Shown one piece after another: positions 50,971 to 59,645 of a stretch of DNA of 64,000 nt (within the stretch, counting starts at the first letter, position 1; the number at the start of each line of letters is the position of its first letter). This stretch comes from Streptomyces turgidiscabies Car8. GTDB taxonomy: Bacteria; Actinomycetota; Actinomycetes; Streptomycetales; Streptomycetaceae. The stretch lies in contig NZ_AEJB01000208.1 in NCBI RefSeq assembly GCF_000331005.1, positions 62,001 to 126,000 on the forward strand, written 5' to 3'. The notes beneath the pieces are model-generated. The model was given only the letters and a program-made list of their open reading frames with translations. It was not told where the DNA came from and searched no databases. Both the position numbers and the translations under genes were made by a program.

Positions 50971-52335
50971 CTAGTTGACGGTGTAGCCGAGGGACTTGGC
51001 CTTGTCGGTGATGGCCGTCTGCCAGGTGCCGAGGGTGTCGGTGAGGGTCTTGCCCGAGTTCAGGGCAGGGATCACGGTGGAGGAGTAGATCGCCTCCTGG
51101 CTGTACTGGGTGGCGGACCAGCCGGGCCAGACGAGTTCGGCCGCCTCCTGGAAGACCGGGCCGACGTCCTCGGCGAAGTAACCGGTCTCCTTCTGGCCGG
51201 CGAGCCAGGCGACGGCCGCCTTCTTGTACGCGGGATACGTGCCCGCGGTGGCCTGGTAGTCGTCGGAGGTCGCCATCCAGGTCACCAGGTCGGAAGCCGC
51301 CTTGAGGTTCTTGCTGTGGGAGGAGACGAACCACAGACCACCGCCGACGTTGCCGGTGTAGTTCTTGGCGTCGCTCTCGAACTTCAGCGGTGAGGCGGCG
51401 GCAATCTGCCCCTTGGGGATCTTGAAGGTGGAGTTGAAGAGCACCTGGCCGAACCAGGAGGGGCCGGGGAGCATGAGGACCTTGTTCGCCTTGTCCTTGA
51501 TGAAGCCGGCGCTGAAGACGGTGTCCTTGGAGACCGAGCCCTTGGCGATCAGGTTGTCGAGCAGTTCGGCCATCCTGGTGCACTGGGAAGCCCGCAGATC
51601 GACCTTGACCTGCTTGGCGCCGGTCGCCGTGCTGGCAGGGCACTGGCTCGCCCAGAAGTACACCTCGGGACTCCAGGCGTCCCCGGCGGTTCCGACCAGG
51701 TAGCCGGGGTGCTCCTCGGCGACCTTCTTGCCGAGTGCCTCGTACTCCTCCCAGGTGGCCGGGACGGAGTACCCGAACTTGTCCAGAAGCTTCTTGTTGT
51801 ACCAGAGCACGTTCTGCGCCAGGTCGTTGCGCAGGCAGTAGGTGTCGCCGTTGAAGGTGCACGGGTTGAGCGCGCCGTCGGCGAAGCCGTCGAGGGTGGT
51901 CTTCCGGATGATGTCCCGGTTGACGGGGGCGGCGTAGGGCGTCTTGCCCTGCGAGGCCCAGCTGCCGTCGTTGACGTTCGCGCTGAAGGCCACGTCGGGC
52001 CAGCCGCTGCCGGTCCGGTCGAACAGCTGCACCTTGGTCTGCAGGTCGTTGGCCCCGTTCGCGTCGCCGCTGTACGTGACGATCTTCATCTTCACGTCCG
52101 GGTGCGCCTTCTGGTACGCCTGCACGCCGGGTACACGGCCGGCGTCCGCCCAGACCGTGATCTCACTGCCTGCCTGCTGCTCCACGGGCTTGAATGCCGC
52201 GGGGGAGGAAGTCGCCGCGGGTGTGGGGTCCGCGCTGCCGCAGGCAGCGAGCGCGAGCAGGGAGACGGCGCCCAGGACGGCGACGGCCGTGTGTCTGAGC
52301 TGGCGGCGGGAGGAAACCGGAACGTCGTCGTTCAT
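50971..52335 (-). CDS. Extracellular solute-binding lipoprotein, sugar ABC importer
   Basis: A 454-residue lipoprotein: lipobox LLALAAC (Cys32), then a family-1 solute-binding fold (ITVWADAGRVPGVQAYQKAH, CLRNDLAQNVLWYNKKLLDK, VPATWEEYEALGKKVAEEHP). ATG 52335 has GAGG six bases ahead. It captures the sugar for the two permeases that follow. It is second in the operon, 104 bases behind the dehydratase gene. Confidence 0.9.
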   Translation of the reverse strand: MNDDVPVSSRRQLRHTAVAVLGAVSLLALAACGSADPTPAATSSPAAFKPVEQQAGSEITVWADAGRVPGVQAYQKAHPDVKMKIVTYSGDANGANDLQTKVQLFDRTGSGWPDVAFSANVNDGSWASQGKTPYAAPVNRDIIRKTTLDGFADGALNPCTFNGDTYCLRNDLAQNVLWYNKKLLDKFGYSVPATWEEYEALGKKVAEEHPGYLVGTAGDAWSPEVYFWASQCPASTATGAKQVKVDLRASQCTRMAELLDNLIAKGSVSKDTVFSAGFIKDKANKVLMLPGPSWFGQVLFNSTFKIPKGQIAAASPLKFESDAKNYTGNVGGGLWFVSSHSKNLKAASDLVTWMATSDDYQATAGTYPAYKKAAVAWLAGQKETGYFAEDVGPVFQEAAELVWPGWSATQYSQEAIYSSTVIPALNSGKTLTDTLGTWQTAITDKAKSLGYTVN

Positions 52336-52439
52336 GACTGACCTCAGATCTTGGGAAACGGCGCACAGCGGTTGGAAGGCACCGCGTTCGGGGTGTTCGG
52401 GGTGTTCTGGACGGGCGGTCGGGCCTGGGGCTCCGGACA

Positions 52440-53555
52440 TCAGGCCCGGGGTGGGGTGACGGTCTCCTTGTCGACGAATTCCTGCAGGACGGCGGGGTAG
52501 TCCAGGCCCGCCGGAAGGGCGACGCCTGGACCGGTGGGGGCATGGACGAGCCCCTGGGCGTCGATGCCACTTTCGCGGCTGATGGGGTTGCCCATGACCA
52601 GCGACTCGTAGTACGTGGTGTTCGAAATGGCCATGCACAGGTGCCGGTTGGGGATCTCCGGTCCGTGCACCTCGGCGCGCAGCCGGTAGGCGTCGGCGAG
52701 GTGGGCGGTGCGCATCGCGCCGGTGAAGCCGCCGCGCAGTTGCGTGGAGGCGCGGACTCCGAAGGTGGCGGCGCCGGCCTGGATGAAGTCGGCGGAGTTC
52801 ATGTGCGCCCCGTCGGAGGTCTCGGCCACGAGGAGGGGAACGGCCACCGCGTCGGCGAGACGCTTGTACGCGGTGACACTGAACTCCCTCATCGGCTCCT
52901 CGTACCAGAGGTAGCCGGCGTCCGAGAGGGCGTGCCCGAGACGGACCGCGTCGGGGAGGTCGAAGCCCGCCGACCCGTCGAACATCAGCGGGATGTCGTC
53001 TCCTACGTGTTCCCGCAGAGCCACCGACAGGCGGGCGTCGCGGCGGGCGTCGCCCCAGGCGTGCAGCTTGATGGCGGGGTAGCCGAGCTCCAGGGCCTGG
53101 TCCGCGATGTCCAGGTACTCCTCGACCGACGAGTAGGTGACAGTGGAGGCGTAGGCGGGTATCGAGGTGCGGTAACCGCCGAGCATCTGCCAGGTGGGCC
53201 GGTCGGCGAGTCGTCCGGCCAGGTCCCACAGCGCGGTGTCGACCAGACCCAGCAGATAGAGCGGTACCTCCTCCGTCCGGTCCAGCTCCCACATCCGGTG
53301 CCAGAGCCATTCCCGCTGCAGGGGATCCTGCCCCGCCAACTCCTTGCGCAGCACGCGGTCGAGCAGGTCGGTCAGGATGACCCCGCTGCCCCGTCGGGGG
53401 GACATCGCCACTCCCTCGACCCCTTCGTCCGTGCAGATGCGCAGCACCGCGGCCTCGCCCTCGGCCGGGCTGCCCAGGAGTCCGTCCCGCCAGACGAAGG
53501 GTGGACTGGCTCCCGGCACCCGGACCGGATGGCACTCGACTTCGGTAATGCGCAC
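52440..53555 (-). CDS. Enolase-superfamily sugar-acid dehydratase (mandelate racemase group)
   Basis: A 371-residue enolase-superfamily protein. The capping domain starts MRITEVECHPVRVPG. The barrel has a Lys/His pair in AIKLHAWGD, metal ligands Asp in MFDGS, Glu in WYEEPM and Glu in VAETSDG, and His in EVHGPE. Such enzymes dehydrate L-fuconate, L-rhamnonate or similar acids to 2-keto-3-deoxy acids. GTG 53555 is chosen (AAGGGG about 8 bases ahead); GTG 53564 has its purines too close. It is first in the leftward operon and diverges from the GntR regulator. The exact sugar acid is inferred from the fucosidases nearby. Confidence 0.85.
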   Translation of the reverse strand: MRITEVECHPVRVPGASPPFVWRDGLLGSPAEGEAAVLRICTDEGVEGVAMSPRRGSGVILTDLLDRVLRKELAGQDPLQREWLWHRMWELDRTEEVPLYLLGLVDTALWDLAGRLADRPTWQMLGGYRTSIPAYASTVTYSSVEEYLDIADQALELGYPAIKLHAWGDARRDARLSVALREHVGDDIPLMFDGSAGFDLPDAVRLGHALSDAGYLWYEEPMREFSVTAYKRLADAVAVPLLVAETSDGAHMNSADFIQAGAATFGVRASTQLRGGFTGAMRTAHLADAYRLRAEVHGPEIPNRHLCMAISNTTYYESLVMGNPISRESGIDAQGLVHAPTGPGVALPAGLDYPAVLQEFVDKETVTPPRA

Positions 53556-53597
53556 GGCTTGCACCCCTTGGAGCGGGAAGTACTACTGCGAAATTTG

Positions 53598-53623
53598 CGT
53601 GTAACGTAAGTCGTCATACGAAT
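53598..53623 (-). promoter_or_regulatory. GntR-type operator, copy 1 (sugar operon/gntR)
   Basis: Minus strand begins ATTCGTATGACGACTTACG and continues TTACACG. By eye 21 of 26 bases match the copy at 54607-54632. It lies 43 bases ahead of the dehydratase start and 61 ahead of gntR, and contains CGTA/TACG half-sites. Confidence 0.65.
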
Positions 53624-53683
53624 GCTGTCAAGAAGCCCTGACCAGTAGACTCGCCGTCATCCGCATCAGTTAGGGGGCCACGC

Positions 53684-54451
53684 ATGGCCAAGGAGATCGC
53701 CGACAGAGCCGGAGAGGCGCCCGTTCTCAAGCCCTGGCCCAAGCGTCCGGCCCGGCTGGCGCAGGCGGTCATGGAGAGTCTGACCGACACGATCGTGTCG
53801 GGTGTCATTCCTCCGGGATCGACCCTGCCGGTGGAACCCGAGCTCTGCGAGACGTTCGGCGTCAGCCGGATCACCATCCGCGAGGCGGTCAAGTCCCTGG
53901 AGGCCAAGGGGCTGGTCCTCGCCCGGCAGGGCTACGGCACCACCGTCACCCCGCCCGAGGAGTGGAACCTCCTCGATCCGGTCGTCCTCGCCGCCACCGT
54001 CCAGCACGACGACCAGCTCGTCGTGCTGGACCAACTGGTCGGCATCCGGTCGACGCTGGAGGCCCAGATGACGGCCCAGGCCGCGGAGCTGGCCACCGAC
54101 GACGACCTGCGAGCCATCGAGCGGCTGCTCGCCCAGCTCGACGAGGAGACCGCCGTCCCGGCACGCTTCATCGAGACCGACGTGGCCTTCCACGACCGGA
54201 TCCTGCAGGCGTCCCACAACAGGCTCGGGCGTTCCATCATCCGGATCCTTCATGCCCAGGCGCGCACGACGTTCCTGTACAACGGCACTCCGGACGCGAC
54301 CGCGTGCGAGCGGGCCAACGCGGAGCATCGCGAAGTCGCCGAGCGACTGCTGGCCCGGGACGCCGACGGGGCCGCGCGGGCCATGGCGGCACACATCGAC
54401 ACCGCGTGGAGTCGCCGCCGTCTGCCGAACGTGAGCTCGCCCGCCTCCTGA
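53684..54451 (+). CDS. GntR-family regulator, FadR subfamily (FCD domain)
   Basis: A 255-residue regulator. N-terminal winged helix: ESLTDTIVSGVIPPGSTLPV and ELCETFGVSRITIREAVKSL. C-terminal all-helical FCD domain with its metal/ligand residues in the ETDVAFHDRILQASHN and NAEHREVAERLLARD helices. Divergent from the sugar-acid dehydratase gene, it is the natural regulator of that operon. The same 26-bp motif in front of the operon and of the GH141-like gene suggests one regulon. The inducer is probably a sugar acid or keto-deoxy acid. A terminator follows at 54515-54542. Confidence 0.9.
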   Translation: MAKEIADRAGEAPVLKPWPKRPARLAQAVMESLTDTIVSGVIPPGSTLPVEPELCETFGVSRITIREAVKSLEAKGLVLARQGYGTTVTPPEEWNLLDPVVLAATVQHDDQLVVLDQLVGIRSTLEAQMTAQAAELATDDDLRAIERLLAQLDEETAVPARFIETDVAFHDRILQASHNRLGRSIIRILHAQARTTFLYNGTPDATACERANAEHREVAERLLARDADGAARAMAAHIDTAWSRRRLPNVSSPAS

Positions 54452-54514
54452 GCTCTCCGCCACCCCCTGAGCCCCCGGCACCCCCGGCCTCCTGAGAACA
54501 CCCGCAGCGACCTC

Positions 54515-54542
54515 GCCCCCGAGCCCGACAGGCCGGGGGCGT
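54515..54542. terminator. Terminator hairpin after gntR
   Basis: CGCCCCCG(A)GCC pairs with GGCCGGGGGCG, an 11-bp stem with one bulged base and a 5-base loop. Confidence 0.65.
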
Positions 54543-54606
54543 CCGCATGCCCGGGCCGACTTCGGGCCAACTCCGACCGGATCCGCGTGCGCGATCTATT
54601 GACGAA

Positions 54607-54632
54607 ATTCATATGACGTCTAATGTTACAGC
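54607..54632 (+). promoter_or_regulatory. GntR-type operator, copy 2 (GH141-like gene)
   Basis: Begins ATTCATATGACGTCTAATG and continues TTACAGC, 21 of 26 bases identical to copy 1, about 90 bases before the GTG start of the GH141-like gene. Confidence 0.65.
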
Positions 54633-54720
54633 CCTATTTCCCTTCCCCTCCTGTGCCTCTGGGCTGTCCCCTGCCCGCGACGGGCGCCGCAGGCTTCCTG
54701 AACCACCCGGAAGGTGTCAC

Positions 54721-57700
54721 GTGCGAACAACCCGCATTCGTCCCTCGGTTCCCCACCGGCTCAGATCATGGCTGGCCACAGCAGCCGTCCTCACCGCCTC
54801 GACGGCCGGGGTCCTCGTCCAGGCCGGCCCCGCCCTCGCGGCGGGCGCGACGCTCTACGCGTCGCCGAGCGGCTCCGGCACCACCTGCTCCGCGAGCCTG
54901 CCGTGCTCCGTCACCCAGGCCAAGACCAATGTGCGGGCGATCAACAGCTCCATGACGGCCGACATCACCGTCCAGCTCGCCGACGGCACCTACCGGCTCT
55001 CGGCGCCGCTCGCCTTCACCTCGGCGGACTCCGGCACAGGCGGCCACACGGTGAACTGGAAGGCCGCGCCGGGCGCCCGTCCCGTGATCACCGGCGCACA
55101 GAAGGCCACCGGCTGGACCGTGCAGGACTCGGCCAGGAACATCTGGAAGAGCAACGTCGGCACCGGCTTCGACACGCGCCATCTGACCGTCGACGGCGTC
55201 CTGGCCACCAGGGCCCGCTCCTCGATCAACCGCTCCGACCTGACCGCTACCACCAGCGGCTACACCTTCACGAACAGTTCGCTGAGCTACCTCAACAGCC
55301 TCGCGCAGCCCAGCCGGACCGAGATCCACGGCATCGGCTCCTTCACCGACCGCTACGCCCCGGTGACCGGCATCAGCGGCGGCACCATCACCATGGCCCA
55401 GCCCTCGTGGAACAACAACACGTTCGGCTACGACACCCTGACGAGCCCCTTCCGGGCCGGCCCCCTCTACATCGAGAACGCCTACGAACTGCTCGACACC
55501 GCAGGCGAGTGGTACCTCGCGACCACTACCGGCACCCTTTACTACAAGCCGCTCTCCGGGCAGGACATGAGCACGGCCGACGTCGAGGTGCCGAAGCTGG
55601 AGTCCCTCATCGACGTCGGAGGGACGTACTCCTCCCCCGCCACCCACATCGCCTTCTCGGGGCTGCAGTTCTCGGGCACCAGCTGGCTGGACCCCACCGC
55701 CCACGGCTACGCCAGCCAGCAGACCGGCGCGTACATCTCCGGCGCGTGGGGCCGCCCGTCGGACGCGCTGACCTCGTGCCAGAGCGGCTGCCCCCTCTTC
55801 GAGGCGACACGCCCCCACTGGGACCAGATGCCCTCCGCCGTACAGGTCTCGGCCGCCGACCACATCACGTTCACCGGCAACCGCTTCACGCAGCTCGGAC
55901 AGAGCGGACTCGGCATCGGGAACGACGCCAACGCCCACACCACCGGCGTGGGGCTCGGCGCCGACACCGTCACCGCGACCGGCAACGTCTTCACCCAGGA
56001 CGCGGGCGGCGGCATCGTCGTCGGCGGTCTTCAGGCGAACGCACACCACCCCAGTGACAGCCGGATGACCAACCGGAACATCACACTGAGCAACAACCTC
56101 ATCCACGACGTGGCGTTGGAGTACCGCGACATGTCGGCCATCCTCGTCACCTACGTCAACGGCGCGACCGTCTCGCACAACGAGGTGTACAACCTGCCCT
56201 ACTCCGGCATCACCATCGGCTACGGCTGGGGCGCCAACGACATCGGTGGCAGCCAGGACTACGTCAACCGGGGCCTGTACAGCTACCAGCCCACCTACAC
56301 GACCGCGACCACCGCCGCGAACAACCACGTCACCGACAACTACATCCACGACCTCATGCAGCAGATGACCGACGGCGGCTGCATGTACACCCTGTCGGCG
56401 TCACCCGGCAGCACCTTCGAACGCAACTACTGCCACAGCAACGGCGGTTGGTTCGGCTTCTACCACGACGAGGGCTCCCGGAACTTCACGGACACCAACA
56501 ACGTCTTCCGCAACACCGGCGAATGGGGCCATGAGAACAGCAGCGCGACCAACAACACCGGCGCCCTGACCCTGACCGACAACTGGACGAACAACAGCTC
56601 CGCGAACATCACCAACACCAACGGCCGCGGTGACGTGGTCAGCGGCACCGTCGTCGTCAGCGACGGCAACTGGCCGTCAGCCGCCAAGACGGTCATGAAC
56701 AACGCCGGTATCCAGCCCCTCTACCGTCCGCTGACCACCGACCCCGTCAACTCGCCCTACAGCGCCTACTCCTCCACCCCCGCCGGCACCGGCCAGAGCG
56801 GCGGCCACTTCACCGTCACCGACGCGGGGGCGGACATCTGGGGTGCCGGCGGACAGCACGACGACGCCTACGGCACCGTCTACCAGGCCGATGCGGCTGT
56901 CAACGGCACCTCGGTGACAGCCCGGGTCGACAGTCTGGACAACACCAGCAGCTGGGCCAAGGCCGGCGTCGTCCTGCGCAACGACCTCACCGGCAACGGC
57001 TCCTCCGCCGGATACGCGGCGGTGGTGGTGACCCCGGGCAACGGCGTCAGCTTCCAGCGGGACTCCAACGCCGACGGTTACCTCGACCAGCTCACGTCCA
57101 CCACTGCCACCGTCAAGGCACCGGTCTGGCTGCGACTCACCCGCACGGCCGCCCAGGTGTCCGCCTACTACTCCACCGACGGATCCACCTTCACCCAGGT
57201 CGGCTCCACGGTGACCCTGCCGTCCATGGCGGCCACCCAGGACGCCGGCGTCATCCACACCGCCCACAGCACCACCGCCGGCAGCGCGACATTCAGCAAC
57301 CTGCGAATCGTCACCTCTCCCTACAAAGCATCCAGTTCGATCCCGGCCGCCGTCACCCAGAGCGGCGGAGCGACCTCCCTGACCAGCGCGGGCATCGACG
57401 TATGGCGCTCCGGCACGGCGTACGACGACGAGTACTCCGCGGCCTACCGGACGGGGGCCGCTGGAACGTCCTCCACCGTCACCGTCCGCGTCACCGGTCA
57501 GGACAGGACCAACAGCTGGGCCAAAGCCGGCCTGATGCTGCGAAACGACATCGCCTCCGCCGGCTCGTCCACCGGGTACCTCGTCCTCGCCACCACCCCC
57601 GGCAGCGGAATCGCCCTGTCGTCGGACTCCAACGGTGACGGCTACCTCGACGCCAACGCCGTCAAGACCGGAAGTGGCACCGTCGCCCCGGTCTGGCTCC

Positions 57701-57879
57701 GCCTGGTCAGGAGCGGTACGTCGGTCACCGGCTCCTACTCCGCCGACGGCACCACCTGGACCACGGTCGGCACCGCGACCCTGACCGGGGCGAACAGCAC
57801 CCTGGACGCGGGCATGTTCTCCACGGCCCACGCCGGAAGCATCGGCACCGCGACCTTCAGCCAGTTCTCCGTCAGCTGA
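54721..57879 (+). CDS. Secreted parallel beta-helix glycosidase, GH141-like (alpha-L-fucosidase/xylanase family), with two C-terminal sandwich domains
   Basis: A 1052-residue exported protein. GTG 54721 (GGAAGG ahead), signal peptide about 14-40. Residues about 42-690 show a right-handed beta-helix of GH141 style (TLYASPSGSG, ITVQLADGTYRLSAPL, HITFTGNRFTQLGQSGLGIG, NITLSNNLIHDV, HNEVYNLPYSGITIGYGWG). Two homologous beta-sandwich domains follow (about 695-870 and 880-1052), each with SWAKAG(V/L)(V/M)LRND and DSN(A/G)DGYLD, like concanavalin-type modules. GH141 includes an alpha-L-fucosidase, which fits the fucose genes around it and the shared GntR-type site. Confidence 0.8.
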   Translation: MRTTRIRPSVPHRLRSWLATAAVLTASTAGVLVQAGPALAAGATLYASPSGSGTTCSASLPCSVTQAKTNVRAINSSMTADITVQLADGTYRLSAPLAFTSADSGTGGHTVNWKAAPGARPVITGAQKATGWTVQDSARNIWKSNVGTGFDTRHLTVDGVLATRARSSINRSDLTATTSGYTFTNSSLSYLNSLAQPSRTEIHGIGSFTDRYAPVTGISGGTITMAQPSWNNNTFGYDTLTSPFRAGPLYIENAYELLDTAGEWYLATTTGTLYYKPLSGQDMSTADVEVPKLESLIDVGGTYSSPATHIAFSGLQFSGTSWLDPTAHGYASQQTGAYISGAWGRPSDALTSCQSGCPLFEATRPHWDQMPSAVQVSAADHITFTGNRFTQLGQSGLGIGNDANAHTTGVGLGADTVTATGNVFTQDAGGGIVVGGLQANAHHPSDSRMTNRNITLSNNLIHDVALEYRDMSAILVTYVNGATVSHNEVYNLPYSGITIGYGWGANDIGGSQDYVNRGLYSYQPTYTTATTAANNHVTDNYIHDLMQQMTDGGCMYTLSASPGSTFERNYCHSNGGWFGFYHDEGSRNFTDTNNVFRNTGEWGHENSSATNNTGALTLTDNWTNNSSANITNTNGRGDVVSGTVVVSDGNWPSAAKTVMNNAGIQPLYRPLTTDPVNSPYSAYSSTPAGTGQSGGHFTVTDAGADIWGAGGQHDDAYGTVYQADAAVNGTSVTARVDSLDNTSSWAKAGVVLRNDLTGNGSSAGYAAVVVTPGNGVSFQRDSNADGYLDQLTSTTATVKAPVWLRLTRTAAQVSAYYSTDGSTFTQVGSTVTLPSMAATQDAGVIHTAHSTTAGSATFSNLRIVTSPYKASSSIPAAVTQSGGATSLTSAGIDVWRSGTAYDDEYSAAYRTGAAGTSSTVTVRVTGQDRTNSWAKAGLMLRNDIASAGSSTGYLVLATTPGSGIALSSDSNGDGYLDANAVKTGSGTVAPVWLRLVRSGTSVTGSYSADGTTWTTVGTATLTGANSTLDAGMFSTAHAGSIGTATFSQFSVS

Positions 57880-57918
57880 CGAAGCGGTTCGGGCCACGAT
57901 CTCCGAAACGAGCTCCGC

Positions 57919-57945
57919 GTGCCGGTGCGACCTTCGCACCGGCAC
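57919..57945. terminator. Terminator hairpin after the GH141-like gene
   Basis: A 12-bp perfect stem (GTGCCGGTGCGA pairing with TCGCACCGGCAC) with a 3-base loop. Confidence 0.85.
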
Positions 57946-58052
57946 ACGGAGCACCAGGCTGGCGCAAGGCGGAGTTCTCGGTAAATATGTCACCTGCCCC
58001 GCTCTGCACTTACCGCCAGTAACAGCCGACTCGACGCAACCGATGAGGGCCT

Positions 58053-58427
58053 GTGACGCCTCCGCAATTTCCGGCCTTCGACGTCATGACGGCGACCTGC
58101 CCGTCCCGCACCTCGCTCGCCCGCATCGCCAACAAGTGGACGGCCATGGTGGTCATCGCGCTCAGCACGGGCCCCATGCGCTTCCGCGACCTGCGCACCA
58201 GCGTCGACGGCATCAGCGGCAAGGTCCTCACCGAGACACTCCGGGATCTGGAGCGCGACGGCATCGTCACCCGCCAGGTGTACGGCGAGGTCCCGCCCCG
58301 GGTCGAGTACGAGCTGACCGCGCTGGGGCGCACTCTGTACGCCCCGCTCCAGGCACTGGGCCTCTGGGCCGAGGAACACTTCACGGAGGTACTCGCGGCA
58401 CGCGAGCGCTACGACGCCCGCCAGTGA
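58053..58427 (+). CDS. HxlR-family transcriptional regulator
   Basis: A 124-residue winged-helix protein: CPSRTSLARIANKWTAMVVI, MRFRDLRTSVDGISGKVLTE, TLRDLERDGIVTRQVYGEVP, RVEYELTALGRTL. The N-terminal Cys (CPS) is the position many HxlR proteins use for redox or aldehyde sensing. GTG 58053 follows GAGGG. It converges on a SnoaL-like gene; HxlR regulators often control such a partner, but no shared operator is certain. Confidence 0.88.
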   Translation: MTPPQFPAFDVMTATCPSRTSLARIANKWTAMVVIALSTGPMRFRDLRTSVDGISGKVLTETLRDLERDGIVTRQVYGEVPPRVEYELTALGRTLYAPLQALGLWAEEHFTEVLAARERYDARQ

Positions 58428-58447
58428 CCGTGACCGGTCACTGGCGG
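58418..58447. terminator. Terminator hairpin overlapping the hxlR stop
   Basis: A 12-bp perfect stem (CCGCCAGTGACC pairing with GGTCACTGGCGG) and 6-base loop; the stop codon TGA lies inside the first arm. Confidence 0.85.
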
Positions 58448-58519
58448 TAGACATTCGGCGCAACGGCCCGCGTGCCCGGAGTTCGACCGAAGGCTTTCCC
58501 TGGGGCAAATACGGGCGGC

Positions 58520-58915
58520 CTACTTCCCCCAGAAGGCGTCCTCGGCCACCTGGTCCTCGGAGAACAGCCACATCTCGACGATCCTGCCGTCCTCGAGGCG
58601 CAGGACATCCACGCCGTCCATGCTCATGGACGCGCCCTCGCGCCGTCCGGCGAAGTGGATCGAGGCGGCCACGGTGTCGCCGTTGCCCATGAGAGCGTGG
58701 ACCGTTTCGATGGCGAAGGAGCCCTGGCTGGCCTCTATCATCCCGCCGAGCATCGCGAAGACGGCGTCGCGCCCCTCGCGCTCACCGGAGAACCGGTTGG
58801 CGCCCGGCTGATGCCAGACGATCCCCTCGTCCAGAAGCTCGCCCACCTTGGCCAGGTCGCCCTTCTGGATCGCCTGGAAGTACTCACGTGCAATGTCGAC
58901 GTTCTTGCTGGTCAT
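58520..58915 (-). CDS. SnoaL-like (NTF2-fold) polyketide-cyclase/dehydratase family protein
   Basis: A 131-residue NTF2-fold protein: NVDIAREYFQAIQKGDLAKV, DEGIVWHQPGANRFSG, RDAVFAMLGGMI, VDVLRLEDGRIVEMWLFSED. ATG 58915 follows GAGGAG. These small cup-shaped proteins bind or transform hydrophobic ligands; no substrate can be assigned. Upstream DNA has two GTAACCA copies 18 bases apart. Confidence 0.85.
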   Translation of the reverse strand: MTSKNVDIAREYFQAIQKGDLAKVGELLDEGIVWHQPGANRFSGEREGRDAVFAMLGGMIEASQGSFAIETVHALMGNGDTVAASIHFAGRREGASMSMDGVDVLRLEDGRIVEMWLFSEDQVAEDAFWGK

Positions 58916-59645
58916 GGCAACACTCCTCAAGCCTCGGACATGAAGGCGGTAGGGCTTCTCACCCACATGCTCACCATCAGTAACCAGTCACCTCAACGTA
59001 ACCAATGGAATTTCGTGACGCACGTCACATGCAGCCGGAGGTACTGCGAGGGGGTTACCCGCGAAAGCCACTGAGCCGCCACCGCCAGGCGAGGGCATCG
59101 ACCATCCGATTCACCCGATCTTTTTCCCCTCTCAGGCCAGTGGGTCATTGCGGCTCCTCCCGAGAATTCGCTCAATCCCGCAGCTCTGAGAAGGAGTTTC
59201 TGTCGATCCTCTAGACAGGCTCCGCACTGAAGCTCCTTAATAGGTCCGATGTTGCTCCCGGCGAACCACACACCGTGGGTTGGCTGCCCGGCATGTGGCC
59301 CGGAAGAGTTTGGAGAGCCCGTTGTCAGAGCCGATCAACCGCAGTAGGGCCACTCGCCGACTGGGCGGTCCGCCGAGGGCGAGCTCCCCCCTTCGTCCGT
59401 GCCGGCCGCCTCTCTGAACACGGTCCCCCTGCTCGTCGACGGACCGCATGCCCAGACCACTCCGTCACCGTGCCCGACGCACCCCGGGGTGACCGACGCA
59501 TCCCGGTTCCGCCGACCCCGCTGACGGCGACCGCACCGGCCGTGCGGCTCCCGGCCCGCCTTCGTCATACTCCGGCGCCCCAGGCCGTCGACCGCTACCT
59601 GGGCGCCGTCCCCCCAGTTGTGCCATCGATCCACAGGAGTGGGCC
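58916..59645. other. Long intergenic region, no gene supported
   Basis: 730 bases between divergent genes. Open frames here have no ribosome binding site and no protein-like sequence. It contains a direct repeat GTAACCA (58980-59005 region) likely belonging to the SnoaL-gene promoter, and the fucosidase ribosome binding site (AGGAG) at its end. Confidence 0.45.
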
